DNA of 64,000 nt from Litomosoides sigmodontis (taxonomy: Eukaryota; Nematoda; Chromadorea; Rhabditida; Onchocercidae): positions 1,674,001 through 1,738,000 of the forward strand of contig OY718805.1 of NCBI GenBank assembly GCA_963070105.1. Reading direction: 5' to 3'. Numbering within the stretch: the first letter of the stretch is position 1; each line of letters begins with the position of its first letter. The translations under genes were made by a program, and so were the position numbers. A model generated the notes under the pieces. It ran no database searches. It was not told the origin of the DNA and saw nothing but the letters and a program-made list of their open reading frames with translations. Positions 40,169 to 53,317 of the stretch are shown here, piece after piece.

Positions 40169-41614
40169 ATGGAATTGGAGGATGATTCATCAAATTTACG
40201 ATCATCAGCGTGGAGCCAGCGGTCGTCGAGATTAAGCACTGCTGGCAGCGAGGTGGGAATTGTTGTGTGGAATTGGTATAGTCTTTAAGACAGCTTATTC
40301 CATCCCTTGTCATTATCATTTTATTCGTTAGTAGTAGTTATTAGAAAGCGGGAAGACAAAAAAGATGACGAAGCTACACGAGAAAGAGAACGTGAACGAA
40401 GTAATAGCAGCCGTAATATTGCATGACTGACTATTTGATTAACCAGCGTGTACATCGTTTTCAGGCTAGCGATAAGAGACGTTCTCATCGTGGTCGACGT
40501 TCAAGCATGTCTGTCAAAGAAGTTGTAAACGGCATTGAAGTTATTGTAAGTTCAGTTCTAGAAAAGTTCAAATATAATGAAACGTTTTTTATGATAGTGA
40601 TTGTTTCTTCTTGCAGCACCAAGTTTAGTTGTTTCCTACTTATGATTTTGGTTTTTTCATTGTTTGAGAGTTGTAAATATTTTCCAGAAAGACGTAATTA
40701 TTGGAGAGGACATGGCCAAAGTAAATGCAAGGAATTCTTCTCTTGTGCCTGAAAAAATAGCTGCTATAGATGAAGAAAAGGAGCATTTGACGAAATATAT
40801 AAAGAAATTGGAAAGTGAAAAAGAGCAATGGGACAAGTTGCTTCAAAACTATGAGAAAAGTGCCGATATTGCAGAGAGGTTTGTAATTTCAAACTTGATC
40901 AGTTCCTTTCTCGAAATCGATTTCTAACAACATTTGCACAACAGTTGAAGTGCGAATGTACTTGTCGTTAGCAGCATGAAGTTTGGAACCTCTTTACTTT
41001 AATATTCCATGGGTCGCACTAATGGATTGATGAAGTTGAGAAAATAGTGTGAAACGGCAGTAACTGATTAGTTGGTGCGATCAAAGATTCTCCTATCAAA
41101 AAAATTGTCATTGGTTCATGGAACTTGATAAAATTTTCATAATAAGTACACTTCCAGTGAAATCCATAAGCCGATTGTACTTAGTTCAAAACATGTAGAA
41201 GAAGTGCGCATGGAGTACATGGGTTCCAGAGACACTCCATCATCTATTGAAATCGCTTTGGCAATGAAGCCTGCTTTACATAAAAAGACTGAATTACAGG
41301 TTCTTATTACCCATTTATTTTTTAAAATGAGCTAGGATGTATCTTTAAAATAGACCAGAATCATAGGCTTAATTTCGTTGCAAATTGTATTATCACTTTA
41401 GATATTAGAAAACCAAAAACTGAAAGATGGAGTAGCTGCTGCAGAAGAGAGATCTCGTCGATTGCAAGAGTTAATTAAAATCCAGAGGAAATATTTGGAT
41501 TTCGAAAACAAAGATGAGCTTCTAGCAAAAAAAGCTGAATGTGATGCTACACTGCAGAAAATTGAAAACTGGATGATAAAGCATGGTTTCTCTGCTCATC
41601 TTGACGCGATTTGA
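40169..41614 (+). CDS. DSN1: Kinetochore MIS12-complex subunit DSN1
   Basis: Subunit of the MIS12 complex, which links centromeric chromatin to the KNL1/NDC80 microtubule-binding machinery. Likely exons: 40169-40252, 40349-40400, 40465-40545, 40688-40878, 41158-41299, 41402-41614. Key blocks: HRGRRSSMSVKEVVNG (the RRSS motif typical of DSN1, an Aurora B-like site), AIDEEKEHLTKYIKKLESEK followed by EQWDKLLQNYEKSADIAERS, VRMEYMGSRDTPSSIEIAL, and a C-terminal coiled coil (AAAEERSRRLQELIKIQRKY). These align in order with human DSN1 (KEYITKFSLERQTWDQLLLHY region). The N-terminus is acidic/basic and Ser-rich. The first two exons are less sure: exon 2 read as REDKKDDEATRERERER does not phase with exon 3, while another frame does but does not join exon 1. 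Confidence 0.8.
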
Positions 41615-42187
41615 AGCTGTTCTCAACATCACAATTTTGATTTAATTGTTTTTTATATATTTTTTGCTTTCATGACTAACTTAGGTAGAGCATTTGTCAT
41701 GCATACTTAATGAGTCGTTTAGAAGGAAGGAGCAAGTAATAAGTTATGTATACACATATGAGACGTCTACATTTGTTTTCAACTTTTGTCTACAACTGGA
41801 TAGCTTTTTTGTCATGGTTAATCATTTTCCCTTTATCATTATTACATGTCAATGAAATCGGTTTTCTTTACAACGTGACCCTTACAAGAAAGAAAGCGAT
41901 ATTATTTTACAATACTCGCAAGTATTAATATGTCATATGAAGTCCTTTGTCAATTGACAGATTTTTGACTTTTCGCAAGTTTTCAATTATTCCATGAAAC
42001 AAATGTTCTGCACTGGAAGATGAGAACAGGGAAATATTTCAACAAATGTATTTGGCAGTACGTATATGTGATAAGTCAAAATAAACTCTAAAAATTCCCA
42101 TTTGTTTTCAACTTTCTTTAAGATCAGTGTTTGGTTACTAATCAGTGAAATTCGAGGAGTAATTAAATGATTCTCTTCAAAACGTAG
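41615..42187. other. Convergent 3' spacer, DSN1 (+) / GILT-like (-)
   Basis: AT-rich, no feature beyond the expected 3' UTRs. A 60-codon ORF at 41746-41928 has no support. Confidence 0.6.
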
Positions 42188-44831
42188 TCATCTAATTAAA
42201 TAATCATCACGAAACATGCGTTTCCATTTCTTCAACAGTAATTGCAAAGCGTGTATATCCAAATTATTGGAATCTGTATTTGGACTATATCCGTTAATAA
42301 GCAAATATGGTACTTCCGATATTCGGTTTGGTGTAACAGACATCGTACGATGAAATGCCCTTAGCTGTAGTTGTGTCCCACGTTCTGAATCGTAACACCA
42401 TCTATAACTTTTTTTTCGATTTTCATTTTTTTCAATAACTAGAATTATGACAGATGGAGTAATCTGTTTTTTGCTAAGAATTTCTTCATCATAATAACTT
42501 CCTAATTTAAAATCTTTCCTACTGTATTTCCTTTAATTTCAGAGGAGCAAAAAAAAGTGGAAACCTAATTCGTCGATGGTGATTGCGGATGAAGCCGGAA
42601 CAGCGTTGAAATGCTGATTCCACACTGACGTCAGTGAGAGATCTTTCGAAACAGATGATAAAAGCCAAGGCATGTTTTATTTTTGCATATTCCAAAACAC
42701 AGCTTTGTAATTTATTGGCCTTACATTCAGTCGGTCCATGATTGCATCGTATAGTGCCATTCTAAAATTTTCAAACGAATTATTAAAGAAAAGATCCGCA
42801 AGTTTTTTTTGGTAAAATTACCACTACTACTTTCGCGGGTCAATTTGCTCTGTATTAGTACTAATTACTAATTAGTGCATGCTTTATTGGTAACATTGAT
42901 GACATGCGTTTAACTAAATGTTCGAATTGCTTTATTAGTTGTATTTAAAAAACAAATTTTTATAATATCTCTTTTACATATTTGGCATTATCAATTTTTC
43001 GTATCTCTTTTTTTGAGAAAATTTTTGAAACTCTATTAGTTTTATTTCAACATAATAATTAGCTTAATGTTTTCTTTAAATGAAATTCGATTCTGATGAA
43101 ATTTAAAATTAAGATTGGTGAGAAAAGCGTTTGATAAAGTATTCCAAGCAGTGAAATTATTTTTTCCACACTGCATTTAACTTTGATCTTTCCAAAAAAA
43201 AAAATTTAGCTCCATGCCGCTAAATTTTTTTTGAAATTTTTTAAATTATTGACTAGTAATACTCAATTTATAAGAATACTCTCATTCCCGTAAAACACTT
43301 TTATAGACTTATCATTTATTACAAATATTATTTCAAAAAAACGATAGTATTTAACGAATAGAAATAATACGTACTTTGTATTGTAAACATCGATTAAATA
43401 TTAATTTGAGAATCTTTTCATTAGCAAATAATAAGTAAATAACAGAAAAAAATTTCATAAATTACCAGAATTATTAGAATGTAATAGAATTTGTGAGAAA
43501 CGTACAAACTGAAGAATTTTAAAATGCTTTATTGCTTCTTAAAATTTACAGCGGAAGGATTTAAAAAAAGGTAATTTTTGTTAGAGAATTCGCTGTGACA
43601 GACAGCCAAATCTCACTTTTTCACTTCTCCACTCTTTTACATTCAAACCTAAAAATGTAATAATCTGATAGGATGATCGATCTTATAACTCGTAAAAACG
43701 CTACTCACGCACTATGTAATTTCATTGCTGAGAAAGTGAACCAAAAATGTGAGTGGATCGGACTGCTATAGCCGTAACTCGCATTTCAATTTGTTTGTGT
43801 TTTATTTTCAAAAAAAAAATGAAAAATAAAAGACGGCATTAAAATTTTTAAATTACACTCTAATTGATATAATTATTAATAAGTCTCACATAGATAGTTT
43901 GTAAGAGTATTTAGCTTCATTTTTCTTAATTCAAAAAAATTCCAAAAAATTCTTCATTTTAACCACTTTCAACTTATTTTGCTTGCTAATATCGAAAATC
44001 GAAATTTTTCGCTTTGGCTAAAAATTAAACGAAAAAAAGAAAAAAACAAAATTCAAATTCAGTAGCAACGAATCCGACGACATATCTTGATTCATTCTTT
44101 CCCTATTTACCAAAATTTACGAATTTCAGCAAATTTTATGAAATATTTTTAAAGCAATACTTGGATAATAATAATTATTATTTATTCATATTTGCTTCAT
44201 TAATTACGCAAAGTGTAAAGAGTCGTCGTATGATTTTGTTAGAAATAATTAATAAAATATTAAATAACCCCTGAAACTTAACCAAAATTAGTCAAAATTA
44301 TTTTAATAATGCCATTTGAATTAATAAAAAAAACGTGTATTAATTGTTTAAAGTAATAGGAAACGATTATTTAAGAAAAACATTTTATTGCTTTTAATTA
44401 GCTGTCTGTTAAAGTTTGAGAAAAGATAATTGATTGCGAAAATATTCCCACTCCCACATTTTAAACAAATTTCTGCAAGTTTACAAAATGAATTTCCTCT
44501 CTTAATTTTAGAAAACTTTAATATCAAATTTTGCGGAGCTATAGATAGTAATTGAATGTTTTAAATTAAAATTGAACAAATTGTTCACTTTGAGTAGTTT
44601 CGAATTTCCCCACGGTACCATTTCAAGTTCAATGAGTCCGCGAAATTGATTGTAAATATTGCCGAGATGATTTGCAATAAAACGTTGGCAGTACGGACAT
44701 AGCGCTTCATAATATAAGCTTAGTTTCAATGGTAATTTTACGTGTCGAAATTGATCACACTGCTGCTTTACGTTACAACGTCTAGCGGATTCATAGCTAT
44801 CACACCATAGTTCAGGCGGAAGATCGCAACA
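42188..44831 (-). CDS. GILT-like lysosomal thiol reductase (5' end unresolved)
   Basis: Gamma-interferon-inducible lysosomal thiol reductase family: secreted or lysosomal enzymes that reduce disulfides at low pH. Three joined exons, 44831-44589, 42761-42565 and 42401-42188, give the last 217 residues. Seen: a saposin A-type segment (CCDLPPELWCDSYESARRC, then QQC), the active site LYYEALCPYCQRFIANHL with a CxxC (CPYC), ELEMVPWGNSKL, and the GILT signature CNHGPTECKANKLQSC, where Asn replaces the usual Gln. Then AFIICFERSL, QRCSGF, VPYLLINGYSPNTDSNNLDI and the end LLLKKWKRMFRD. Intron 1 is 1.8 kb. The exon(s) for the signal peptide lie further upstream. A minus-strand stretch near 46640-46565 (TEFECIKLAHSTEKC) is a candidate, but its phase does not fit. 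Confidence 0.88.
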
Positions 44832-47800
44832 CTGAAATTACTAAATTTCACTCTCGCATTTATCTTCTTTAAACTTTTAAATTTCAATCACATTTTGGAT
44901 TATTCCTGCTCTTTCATCTGTTTATTTCATCAGTTATAATGAAATTCATCACTAAGATGACGGCAATCATTAGGTTAAGGCCTGTTATTGCAGCAAAAAA
45001 AGGTTGCATGAATTTATAATGCAATTTGGACAAAAATAAATTTATAGTAATTTCATTACAATTAGTGCAGAATTAACAAATGACAAATTTTATTATATAC
45101 ATATATACATAGCAGTTAGTGAATGTTACTGAAAATGATAAGGCATTTTGGTCATAATAATAAACATTTGCAGTTAAATTTTAAGACTTGAAATTGTTCT
45201 GTTGTCTGCGCTCGATGGTGAGAGCTTCCTCTATAAATTTGTATTCAATCAGCTTTTTGCAGTAATTTTGCTAGCTAATTACGAAACAATTACGATGACA
45301 TTTATCTAATTAATGACAAATAATTAAGTAATTTGACGTTTCTTGTCAAAAATTATTCCATTAAATTAGGCGAGCGAAACAGAGCCAGACACAATGATAT
45401 TTTTGGCAGACTGACTTTTTTTAGTTGAAAAATGTTCAAAATTTCTAGGTAACACTAATAGTGGTGTTGAATAACAGGAACTAATACTGAAAATACTCAA
45501 AATAAATTAGTGCTGCCAAATAATAATATCTAAATTAACATCTAGATAAAACTGAAATTGCTGTGAAGTGAAATTTCTAAAAAATTTCTCAAATGCTAAA
45601 TTTGTTGCATGCATGCAAAACATTCAGCGTGATATCAATTTTTTTTTTCAGCGAAAAAAGAATATTTATTAGGTCAGCTGAGAAAGTGCAAAAGCAGTTT
45701 AACCGTTTTTCCTTCTTTGGTTTTACTTTCACTGCCCTCACATTCTTTTGACTTTCTAGAAACTCAGAAAAAAAAACGAATTCTTAATTCTCTCCTCTCC
45801 CTCCTTTCTTCCTTTTCTTTACACTAAAAATGATAGTTCCTTTTTTCGGAATTCTTCGAAGTCATAAATTGAATAACTTCATTAAATGAAATCAATCCAT
45901 TGAGAAGTAAATTTGCTAATTTTAGGACTAAAAAAGTTTTTTCCTCATGGCATACAGATCTCTTCGTTGTTCATTAAATATTATATCGTTTTTTGCGAAT
46001 TTCATTCATATTCGACGAGTAATGATTTTTTTAAGCCATAAGTCATTGAAAGGTATCTTGGGAAAGACGAATTTTCCTCGTCGATATCAGTGAGAATTGT
46101 TGAAATTGTTTCCGTTCCGTAATGGCCGAGAAAAAAAAAACATCAGTGAATTGAAATGGAATGAAATTACTCAGTGAAAAAGTGAAAGGGAAATGAAATG
46201 ATATGAATTATAATTTAACCTTTTTTTTTAACAAATATTTACCAAACCTTTCCTTGCAACTCACATTTGGAGCAGAATTTTTATTTTTTAAAGCATTTTG
46301 TGGAATACTTCAACGATACTTATAAATTTTTTTTTCCACTTAAATTATCGGTCATAGTTAGAATGCATGAAATGATAGCAAAATTTTAGCAAAATACGGA
46401 TGTAATGAAAGTGGGAAGACAATAAAATTATCTAAATGATGGAAATATGTGAAGTTTCCTTGTTGATGATTGATTGAATGTGGAAATGTACAATTTGGTA
46501 AAGTTTTTACAGGAAGAATTAGTCGCGAAATATTTTAAGAATTTCTCCAATTCCTTTCCTTTTCTAACATTTCTCAGTTGAGTGCGCTAATTTTATACAT
46601 TCAAATTCAGTGATATCATCTGACATCAACACTTTCGGCTGCAAAAAAAGGCGAAAATAAATTAAAAAAGAAAAAAAATGAATGGCAGTGATTGCTTTGT
46701 GGAAAAAATTATAATTGACATCTCCGCGTGTTCCACATTTATAGTAATTAATTACTTTCATAATTTACTGTTATTACTATTTATTGTTGCTATTTCATAC
46801 ATTAGAATCATTATCATTACTGTTCGCTATTACTATTACCGCAATTTATTATCTATCATTATCATTATTGCTATCACTATTGTTGTTATCATTATCACTA
46901 CCATGTTACTTTAATATTTAATAGCAATATTGATATAATATCATGAAGGTGCAAACCTTGATAGCATATATGAGTAATATGGCTAGTAAGGAGGATAGTG
47001 TTAAGCATCTGTTTGAAGTGGCACCCATTGATCTTCTCCGATGCTTTGCAGCACTGACAGATTGAATTAGATGAAAGGATATGCAAATGACACCTGCTGC
47101 TTAGCTTAGACAAATATGCAGATCGGTGAATATGTCAGAGGCGCTAGCGGAGCCGAAATATTCAAAAGTAACCGAAGCCAATCGTCCGATGTTTCAAATA
47201 ACTGAAAGATGCGGAAGTGTGATAGTTGTCGGGGTGGAGCTAGGAAGCGTTATAACCAATGCAGTTGTGGTAATTTATTTTAGGCGCAAAAAGCGCCTGA
47301 GCTATCAGTGTTAACCGTACCACTATCACTAGCAATGCTTCTATGGTATTGCGTAAGTGTACGGATGAATTTCCTTCCCATAGCGCTACGCGGAGTTTGC
47401 CTTAGATGAAGCTGTTGCTGCTTAAATTACTAATTGAGTGAGCTATATAGGTTAGAGTTAATTTGTGTGTAGTGGAAGAATGACAGTGAAGAAGTGAGTA
47501 AGCTAACAGAAGCGGTTGATGATAAGATGCTAACGATAGCTACAGCAGCGAAAGGTTATGCTGGAGGCGAAGTGAAATAAACTTGGGAACGCTTTCTGAA
47601 ACGAGTAAAATTAACTTCTTTTTTTTTTCTGATAACTAGCACTCAAGTAATTGATTGTTGTTGCGACAGACAAATGGTTTCAACGATGTGAAGATTTGTT
47701 GACGAGGAAGGGCATTAAAATAAATTTTCAAGAGTACTAGTTTGTGAATTGGAAAATTACTTCCTTTATGAAAGCGCATTCTTTAATGTGTGAATGATTT

Positions 47801-49001
47801 GAAACACACATTTCACAAATTGTTGTTTAGTCCATTTTACGACGTCTTTTCGATCAACTTTTAACCAACGTCACATCGTTGTTCTAAAAATTTCATTTAA
47901 GCGTTGAATGTATCAAAAATTCGAAAATCTCAACCGATCTTTTTTTCATTTGTTTTCTGACTTTTCAGCTTTCTGAAAAATTTCCGATTGTTGAAGACGT
48001 CTTTTAAAATACTATAAATGTTATCTGATAGCAAAGTAAGGAACAGGCAAGTTTAATAAATTTCAGATTAAAAAATTAAGAAAAAGTTTGGTACATATGC
48101 TGCTAGAAATAACACTTCAACAATCCATCTATTTTCATTAATCTTACCTTGCTTTTTTTTGCCACCCACTAAAACCAATCTTTTTATATCTCAAGAGCTA
48201 CTACATGCAACTTCTCATTCTATATCACCTGTTTCCATTAATCATTCATAAAAAAAGTGTTTCGTTGTAGAACTATGAAAATGCCACCAACAAAAATCAA
48301 CTCTTATAATACTCAATTAATCACCCAAGCATGTTTTATTTGCTCGCAGCTTGAAACTCAAACAGTTTCAGTCTATAAATTTGGTATTTTAGTAACAAGA
48401 GCTTGAATATTTGAATATGCAAGAGTTTTCATTGTAGTTAATGCTTGCTTTTTTTTCTTGCATATTTGCTTTTTGTCTCATTGACTTCAATTCTTAAATT
48501 AATTCCTAAATTAAACTTGAAATTTGAGACGTATCATAAATACATACATAAAATAGATGAGTGAAACGGATAAATGCAATATAAATTACAATACTGACTG
48601 CATTTTTGGCCAACAAATGTATAGCATTTTCTCATATAAAGGAGCAATATATAATTCATGTTGCTATGAACTAGCTTGATTAATTCCTGTTCTTTTAATT
48701 AGCATAAAATACAAAAAATTTTCTCGAAACTTTTTAAGCTTCGTTTCGAATAATTTAGAAGCGCTGAATAACAGCAGTTTATAATTTATCGTAACAGAGA
48801 AGACAAAATTAGCCGTACGTATGGCTTTAAAAGTGTAAAAAATAGCGATAAATTTTATAAAACGATTTATTTACTACACAAGCAATGGACAAACTAGTAT
48901 TACATAAAAAATTAGAAAGCTTGAATATGACACATAGTAAATATAAGATCATTGTAAAAAAAAAACCCGTATTTACAATGATAATTGGAAACAAATAATG
49001 A
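44832..49001. other. Gap of about 4.2 kb between the GILT-like and GCP genes
   Basis: Mostly very AT-rich. It should contain the missing 5' exon(s) and promoter of the GILT-like gene and the 3' UTR of the GCP gene. At 46760-46915 there is an imperfect ATT/ATC triplet-rich stretch. From about 46960 to 47600 the sequence is less AT-rich, with a 62-codon plus-strand ORF (47126-47314) that I cannot assign. Confidence 0.45.
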
Positions 49002-52000
49002 TTAAGTGAGCAATGGCTGGAGTAAGGTAAATATGGTCCCATGCATTGAACGACCCAGACCAACCAATAAATCTTTCTCTCGCCTCACAACTTTCAACAT
49101 TTCCTCAACGTCGTGCAAACTAACATTATCCATTCGCAAACGTAGCTCAACTTCTGTCGCTCGGTCACACAGTTTCGTTATAGCATCATGAATTAAAGCA
49201 CGGGAGCCGCTCCTGGAAGTGCATCATTTCCTTATGTTTAACTACAAACAAAAATATTACACCTACTAACCACTGTAATTACTTTTATCTATGACGAAAT
49301 TTCCCAAGCATTGATTTCATTGTTTTATTAATAAAAAACCGCAGAATACTCTCTTTCAGGACTGAAGAACATCTTTATACCTCGTTATTAAATTGGTGAG
49401 GTGCACATTTAAGTCTTTCAGAATGCCCTGTGCCTCTTCTAGAGTTTTTGATTCCGCCACTAATGAAAATTTCTTCGCTAACATGGCTTGAAGCTGAAAT
49501 TATTTCTGTCTCATTCATAATTTCAGATATTGTTATTCGTTTGGAAAATGTAATTTCACGAATAAAAATAAGGCCAAAAACATACATGTGTGAAAAAAAT
49601 CTCTGATATTGCGCTTAATGGTTGTGCAATAAAACATATCAAGTGATTCAGCCTTTGCCGACCAATGTTAAGTTCTTTCATCGTAGCTACTGAAAATTCT
49701 CCTTGAAACCGGAAGTATTAGAAAGAAAAATTATTTGTTTCCAAACACAACTGCCTACTAGAAAAAACTGCATAATTCTTTGCTAATATTTGTCAAAAAA
49801 TCTTAATGTCACTCGAACTTGTAGTAATAGTGAAAAAGTGTAAACAATTCAGGAAACGAAATATACCTATAACGAAGTTATTGCGATGATTAGCAAATAA
49901 AACATTTATAAAAAGATAAGCTTACAATCTATTCTAACTGCTGATAATGCCTCCTGCGCTTGCAACAGTCGCAACAAGAAACGAAGACACATATTCAGGG
50001 TGGAAAGAAACTTGTCCTCTATTAAATAATACATTGGCCAGGAAAGCTAAAATAAAAATTTCGTTCATTAAGAAATTAAGTCTTTCGTATTATATGTCAA
50101 TGCAAATATTACGTTTGTAACAAACAAATTTAAATGCGTAGACGTATTGTTTCACATCCACTACATCGAAGATTGGGTCGATAATAATGGGCATTAAAAA
50201 AACCTGTGGTTTTATCACTAGATCATCCAGAAAACCACTATCACACAAAATAGTCCATCTCTCACAAACTTCAGGTGGAAAACCAGATAGCTTTAAACTA
50301 TTTTGAAACGACAGTACTAGGCTGCAATGTTGTGAAGTACGTGTTGCTCCAAATAAATCAAATGCCATTTCGCGCACCGCAAAACCCGTATAAACTGACT
50401 GAAAATTATCGCACAATAAAAAATCATAAATTTCTGAATAATTTAAACATTTACGATCTCCTAATATCCGCAATAATTAAGTTGGTATTAGCGCTCAATC
50501 CGGTGAGAAGCAAGTATAAAATACCAACATCTCATCCCTATAAAGCTGAAACGGATCGAAAGCAAAAAGTAAACTCGACTTGCCTCAATTTCTTTCAAAA
50601 CGTGAGGTAATGCATCGTTTTCTAAAACACAGCGAAAAAGAAGAGAAGAATTATTTTTGGCACATATCTTACATGCATATTCCATGCTTCGTACAATTTT
50701 TTGTGCGGTAATAAAGTAACAATCATCTTTCAATCGTAGAGCTTTCCTCAAGTAAACCGAAAATTCTAAAATAAATTTAACAGTCGGATAAAAACTTGAA
50801 AAAACTATAGTAACTTAATAGGATTATAGGGGTTTCATTGTTACCGTAACTTTTTATTAATTTTCCTATCTGCCCACTTATCAATAATGTAAGTTCACCA
50901 AACCAGAAATGTCTAAACGCTAAAAATTGAGCAGATTACTACGATTACAAGTAAACATTATCAAAAAGATTTTTAACTTCATTAAAACTTACTATCAGGT
51001 GCTTGATAATCATAATTGCCCATGCGCAAACGGCGAGCATTCAAAGCGCCATTTTCTACACATTTAATCAGAAGTTTGGACCAAAATAAACAATGCGTAC
51101 GCCTTGTTTGAATTCCTATACCGTCTTTCGCACTAAAATTTTATGAATCATTCTGGTTTTAGTTTGAAAAAATTATATCTTTCATTTGGGTCTAACTCAG
51201 AAATCATAACGGGTGTAGATAAGTGTTCCGTAATATGAAATGTAACCTTTGGAAGATGAATTCGTTTTCAAGCATTGGATCAATTTCACCTGCATTGAAT
51301 AAACGATCAAAATATCGTTCGAAAATTGCTATAACACCTTGCTGCAGTCGCCCGATGACTTCTTTCTAAAGAAAATATTTAGTAAAACATTAGTTCGCAC
51401 TGAAATAAGTATAGAAAAAACTACCACAGAACGTGGTCGCAATTCTGCATAAAGAGTTGTAGCCAGAAAACGATCCAAAAAGCAATTGACTGTTGCATAA
51501 TTCCAAATGCCAGCAGTAATGATCACCGATAAGCTATTATAAACAATAGAAAGTGCCAGCAATTCGTTACGAATTGAATGTAAGAGGGTGCGTAAATCTG
51601 AAAACCAAATAAATATATCTTGTCGTGCTTACTGGATGTGCATGACATAGCGATGAAAAGAAATGAAGAGAATTAATGGTACTGAACTCAATGATTATGT
51701 TTCGATGTCTGTATTCTGCAGAAATACATCTTTTAAGTAAAGTTAACTCTAATCAATTTCAATATCCTTTATTTTAAGGTATCAAGTTTCATTTAATACT
51801 CCGTTATCAGTGAAACGTTCCATTAGAAACAAGCTAAAATATTCAGCTTACTTAGCGTATCGTTATTATAAAGCTCGCCAACAGCTTGAGTATGCCTACT
51901 TAAAAAGTCCAAGACGAATTCCTGAAGAACTTGTTCGACCTGCGAATGAACATGATCTTTCTGACTGAAAGCTAACAAAGCTATGAGCTGAGTATGTGCT

Positions 52001-53317
52001 TCCAGAAATGGTTCTACGTAAGTAGCAATCTGAAAAATTGACTATACATTATTTTTCTGAATATATCCACGATCCCAAACACTAATAAATCCTATTAAAA
52101 AAATATTAGTACCTAAATTACCCTTCGGTTTCACTTGTATTTGAATAAAAAAATTAAAAAAGGAAAATAAAGATTTGCATTCCAAAAATATTTTACAAAA
52201 ATATACATTACATATTTTGCTATTTAACAAATAAAAATTAGATAGTTACTTCAGTCTGCTCTAAGATTCCATCGGTGAGATAATAACTGCCATCCAATTC
52301 ATAATTGCCACAAGGTTTTGGTATCAAAAATGAACAATTCCTGTTAATATCCAGCAACCTAAAATTTCAAGTAGAACTTAAGCAACCCAAAGCAAAACCA
52401 TCAGTTGAGTATTCCAATTTAATTTATAATTACTGAAAAAGTGTCTCTATTGCATTATTTTGCATAATGCATAGCCTATTTAGGATGACAAAAATACAAT
52501 TTGTGAAACATACAGGAATAAATACAGCACAATAGAATTAAATTTAATAGACATGTAAATTTAAATATAGATAAATGAACAAATAGATAAATAATTAAAC
52601 AAACAGACAAATGCAGTTGATAAGAAAGGTTCGAAAAATTTGCCTCAACAAATGGTTGATAAGTTCTTGTTCTGTGATCATAACTCTATGTGTTGAAGAT
52701 CTGAAATATTGTATAACCATGTATATTTCAACTGCACGACGCAAAAGATATCAGAGTGATTAAAGCAGGGAAACTGATTGCTTCTAGAATTCAAGTTAGA
52801 TGAACTTCAAAGCAAAACTGAAAATACCAACCTTTTCTCAAGAGATTTAAGAATTTTTCTCGTGTTATTCATCAATATATTATCTTCAACGCTCACTCGG
52901 AATGCCTGTAGACCATGTGGGATATTTAACCGGTTGGATTCATTTGCGACATCAATCTGCCATTTTCTTCCTTTTTCTACGACTGCTACATTACGTACAA
53001 CTGTTGTTGCTGTTTCATTAGTATTCTGAATTCGCAGTATAATTATAACTGGTTTCATTTTCCGGTGCTCTGTCTTACACATATAAATCAGTATATCCTT
53101 AATAGAAGGTGAAGCGGATATATAAATTGTGTGTGAAATTCAATCAAACTTTCATGATCTAGCTCAAGCAACATAACAATAATCAAATATCGCCAACAAA
53201 TCAAATACTAAATACACATTAGCGACGTTTCATTTTATTAAGTTATTAATTTCAGGAAAAAATTTCTAAAAAAAATTACAGCGTATCTACCTCGTCATCC
53301 GAATCTTGCTCTTCCAT
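49002..53317 (-). CDS. Divergent gamma-tubulin complex component (GCP family)
   Basis: GCPs hold gamma-tubulin in the complexes that nucleate microtubules. Thirteen exons: 53317-53291, 53097-52832, 52358-52250, 52029-51852, 51597-51425, 51365-51247, 51132-50993, 50765-50580, 50460-50126, 50046-49926, 49689-49586, 49493-49381, 49212-49002, giving 693 aa. Family evidence is best in the C-terminal GRIP2 part: FKFLSWPMYYLIEDKFLSTL then NMCLRFLLRLLQAQEAL (GCP pattern WPL..I...L..Y...FRFLL), KELNIGRQRLNHLICFIAQP (usually LR.RM.HF...LQ.Y), LQAMLAKKFSLVAESKTLEE, and a final helix ending HGTIFTLLQPLLT. The N-terminal half carries GRIP1-like features (FLEAHTQLIALL, FERYFDRLFNAGEIDPMLEN). Which GCP it is cannot be told by eye. 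The exon 8 donor (A|GTCGAG) is weak. COG, exocyst and ZW10 families were considered and fit worse. Confidence 0.78.

Noticed and set aside
46564..46761. Minus-strand ORF ending TEFECIKLAHSTEKC as the first GILT exon
   Set aside because: Spacing and Cys content are attractive, but no donor joins it in phase to the exon at 44831.
50578..50586. GAG|GCAAGT as a fourth GC donor, in the GCP gene
   Set aside because: Good consensus, but the next exon (50460) needs phase 1 and this donor gives phase 0. The GT four bases downstream fits the phase.
49002..53317. GCP gene first considered as a COG, exocyst or ZW10 tethering subunit
   Set aside because: The C-terminal blocks (SWPMYYLI, R.RLNHLICFI, the AESKTLEEA region) fit the GCP GRIP2 pattern and not the tethering families.
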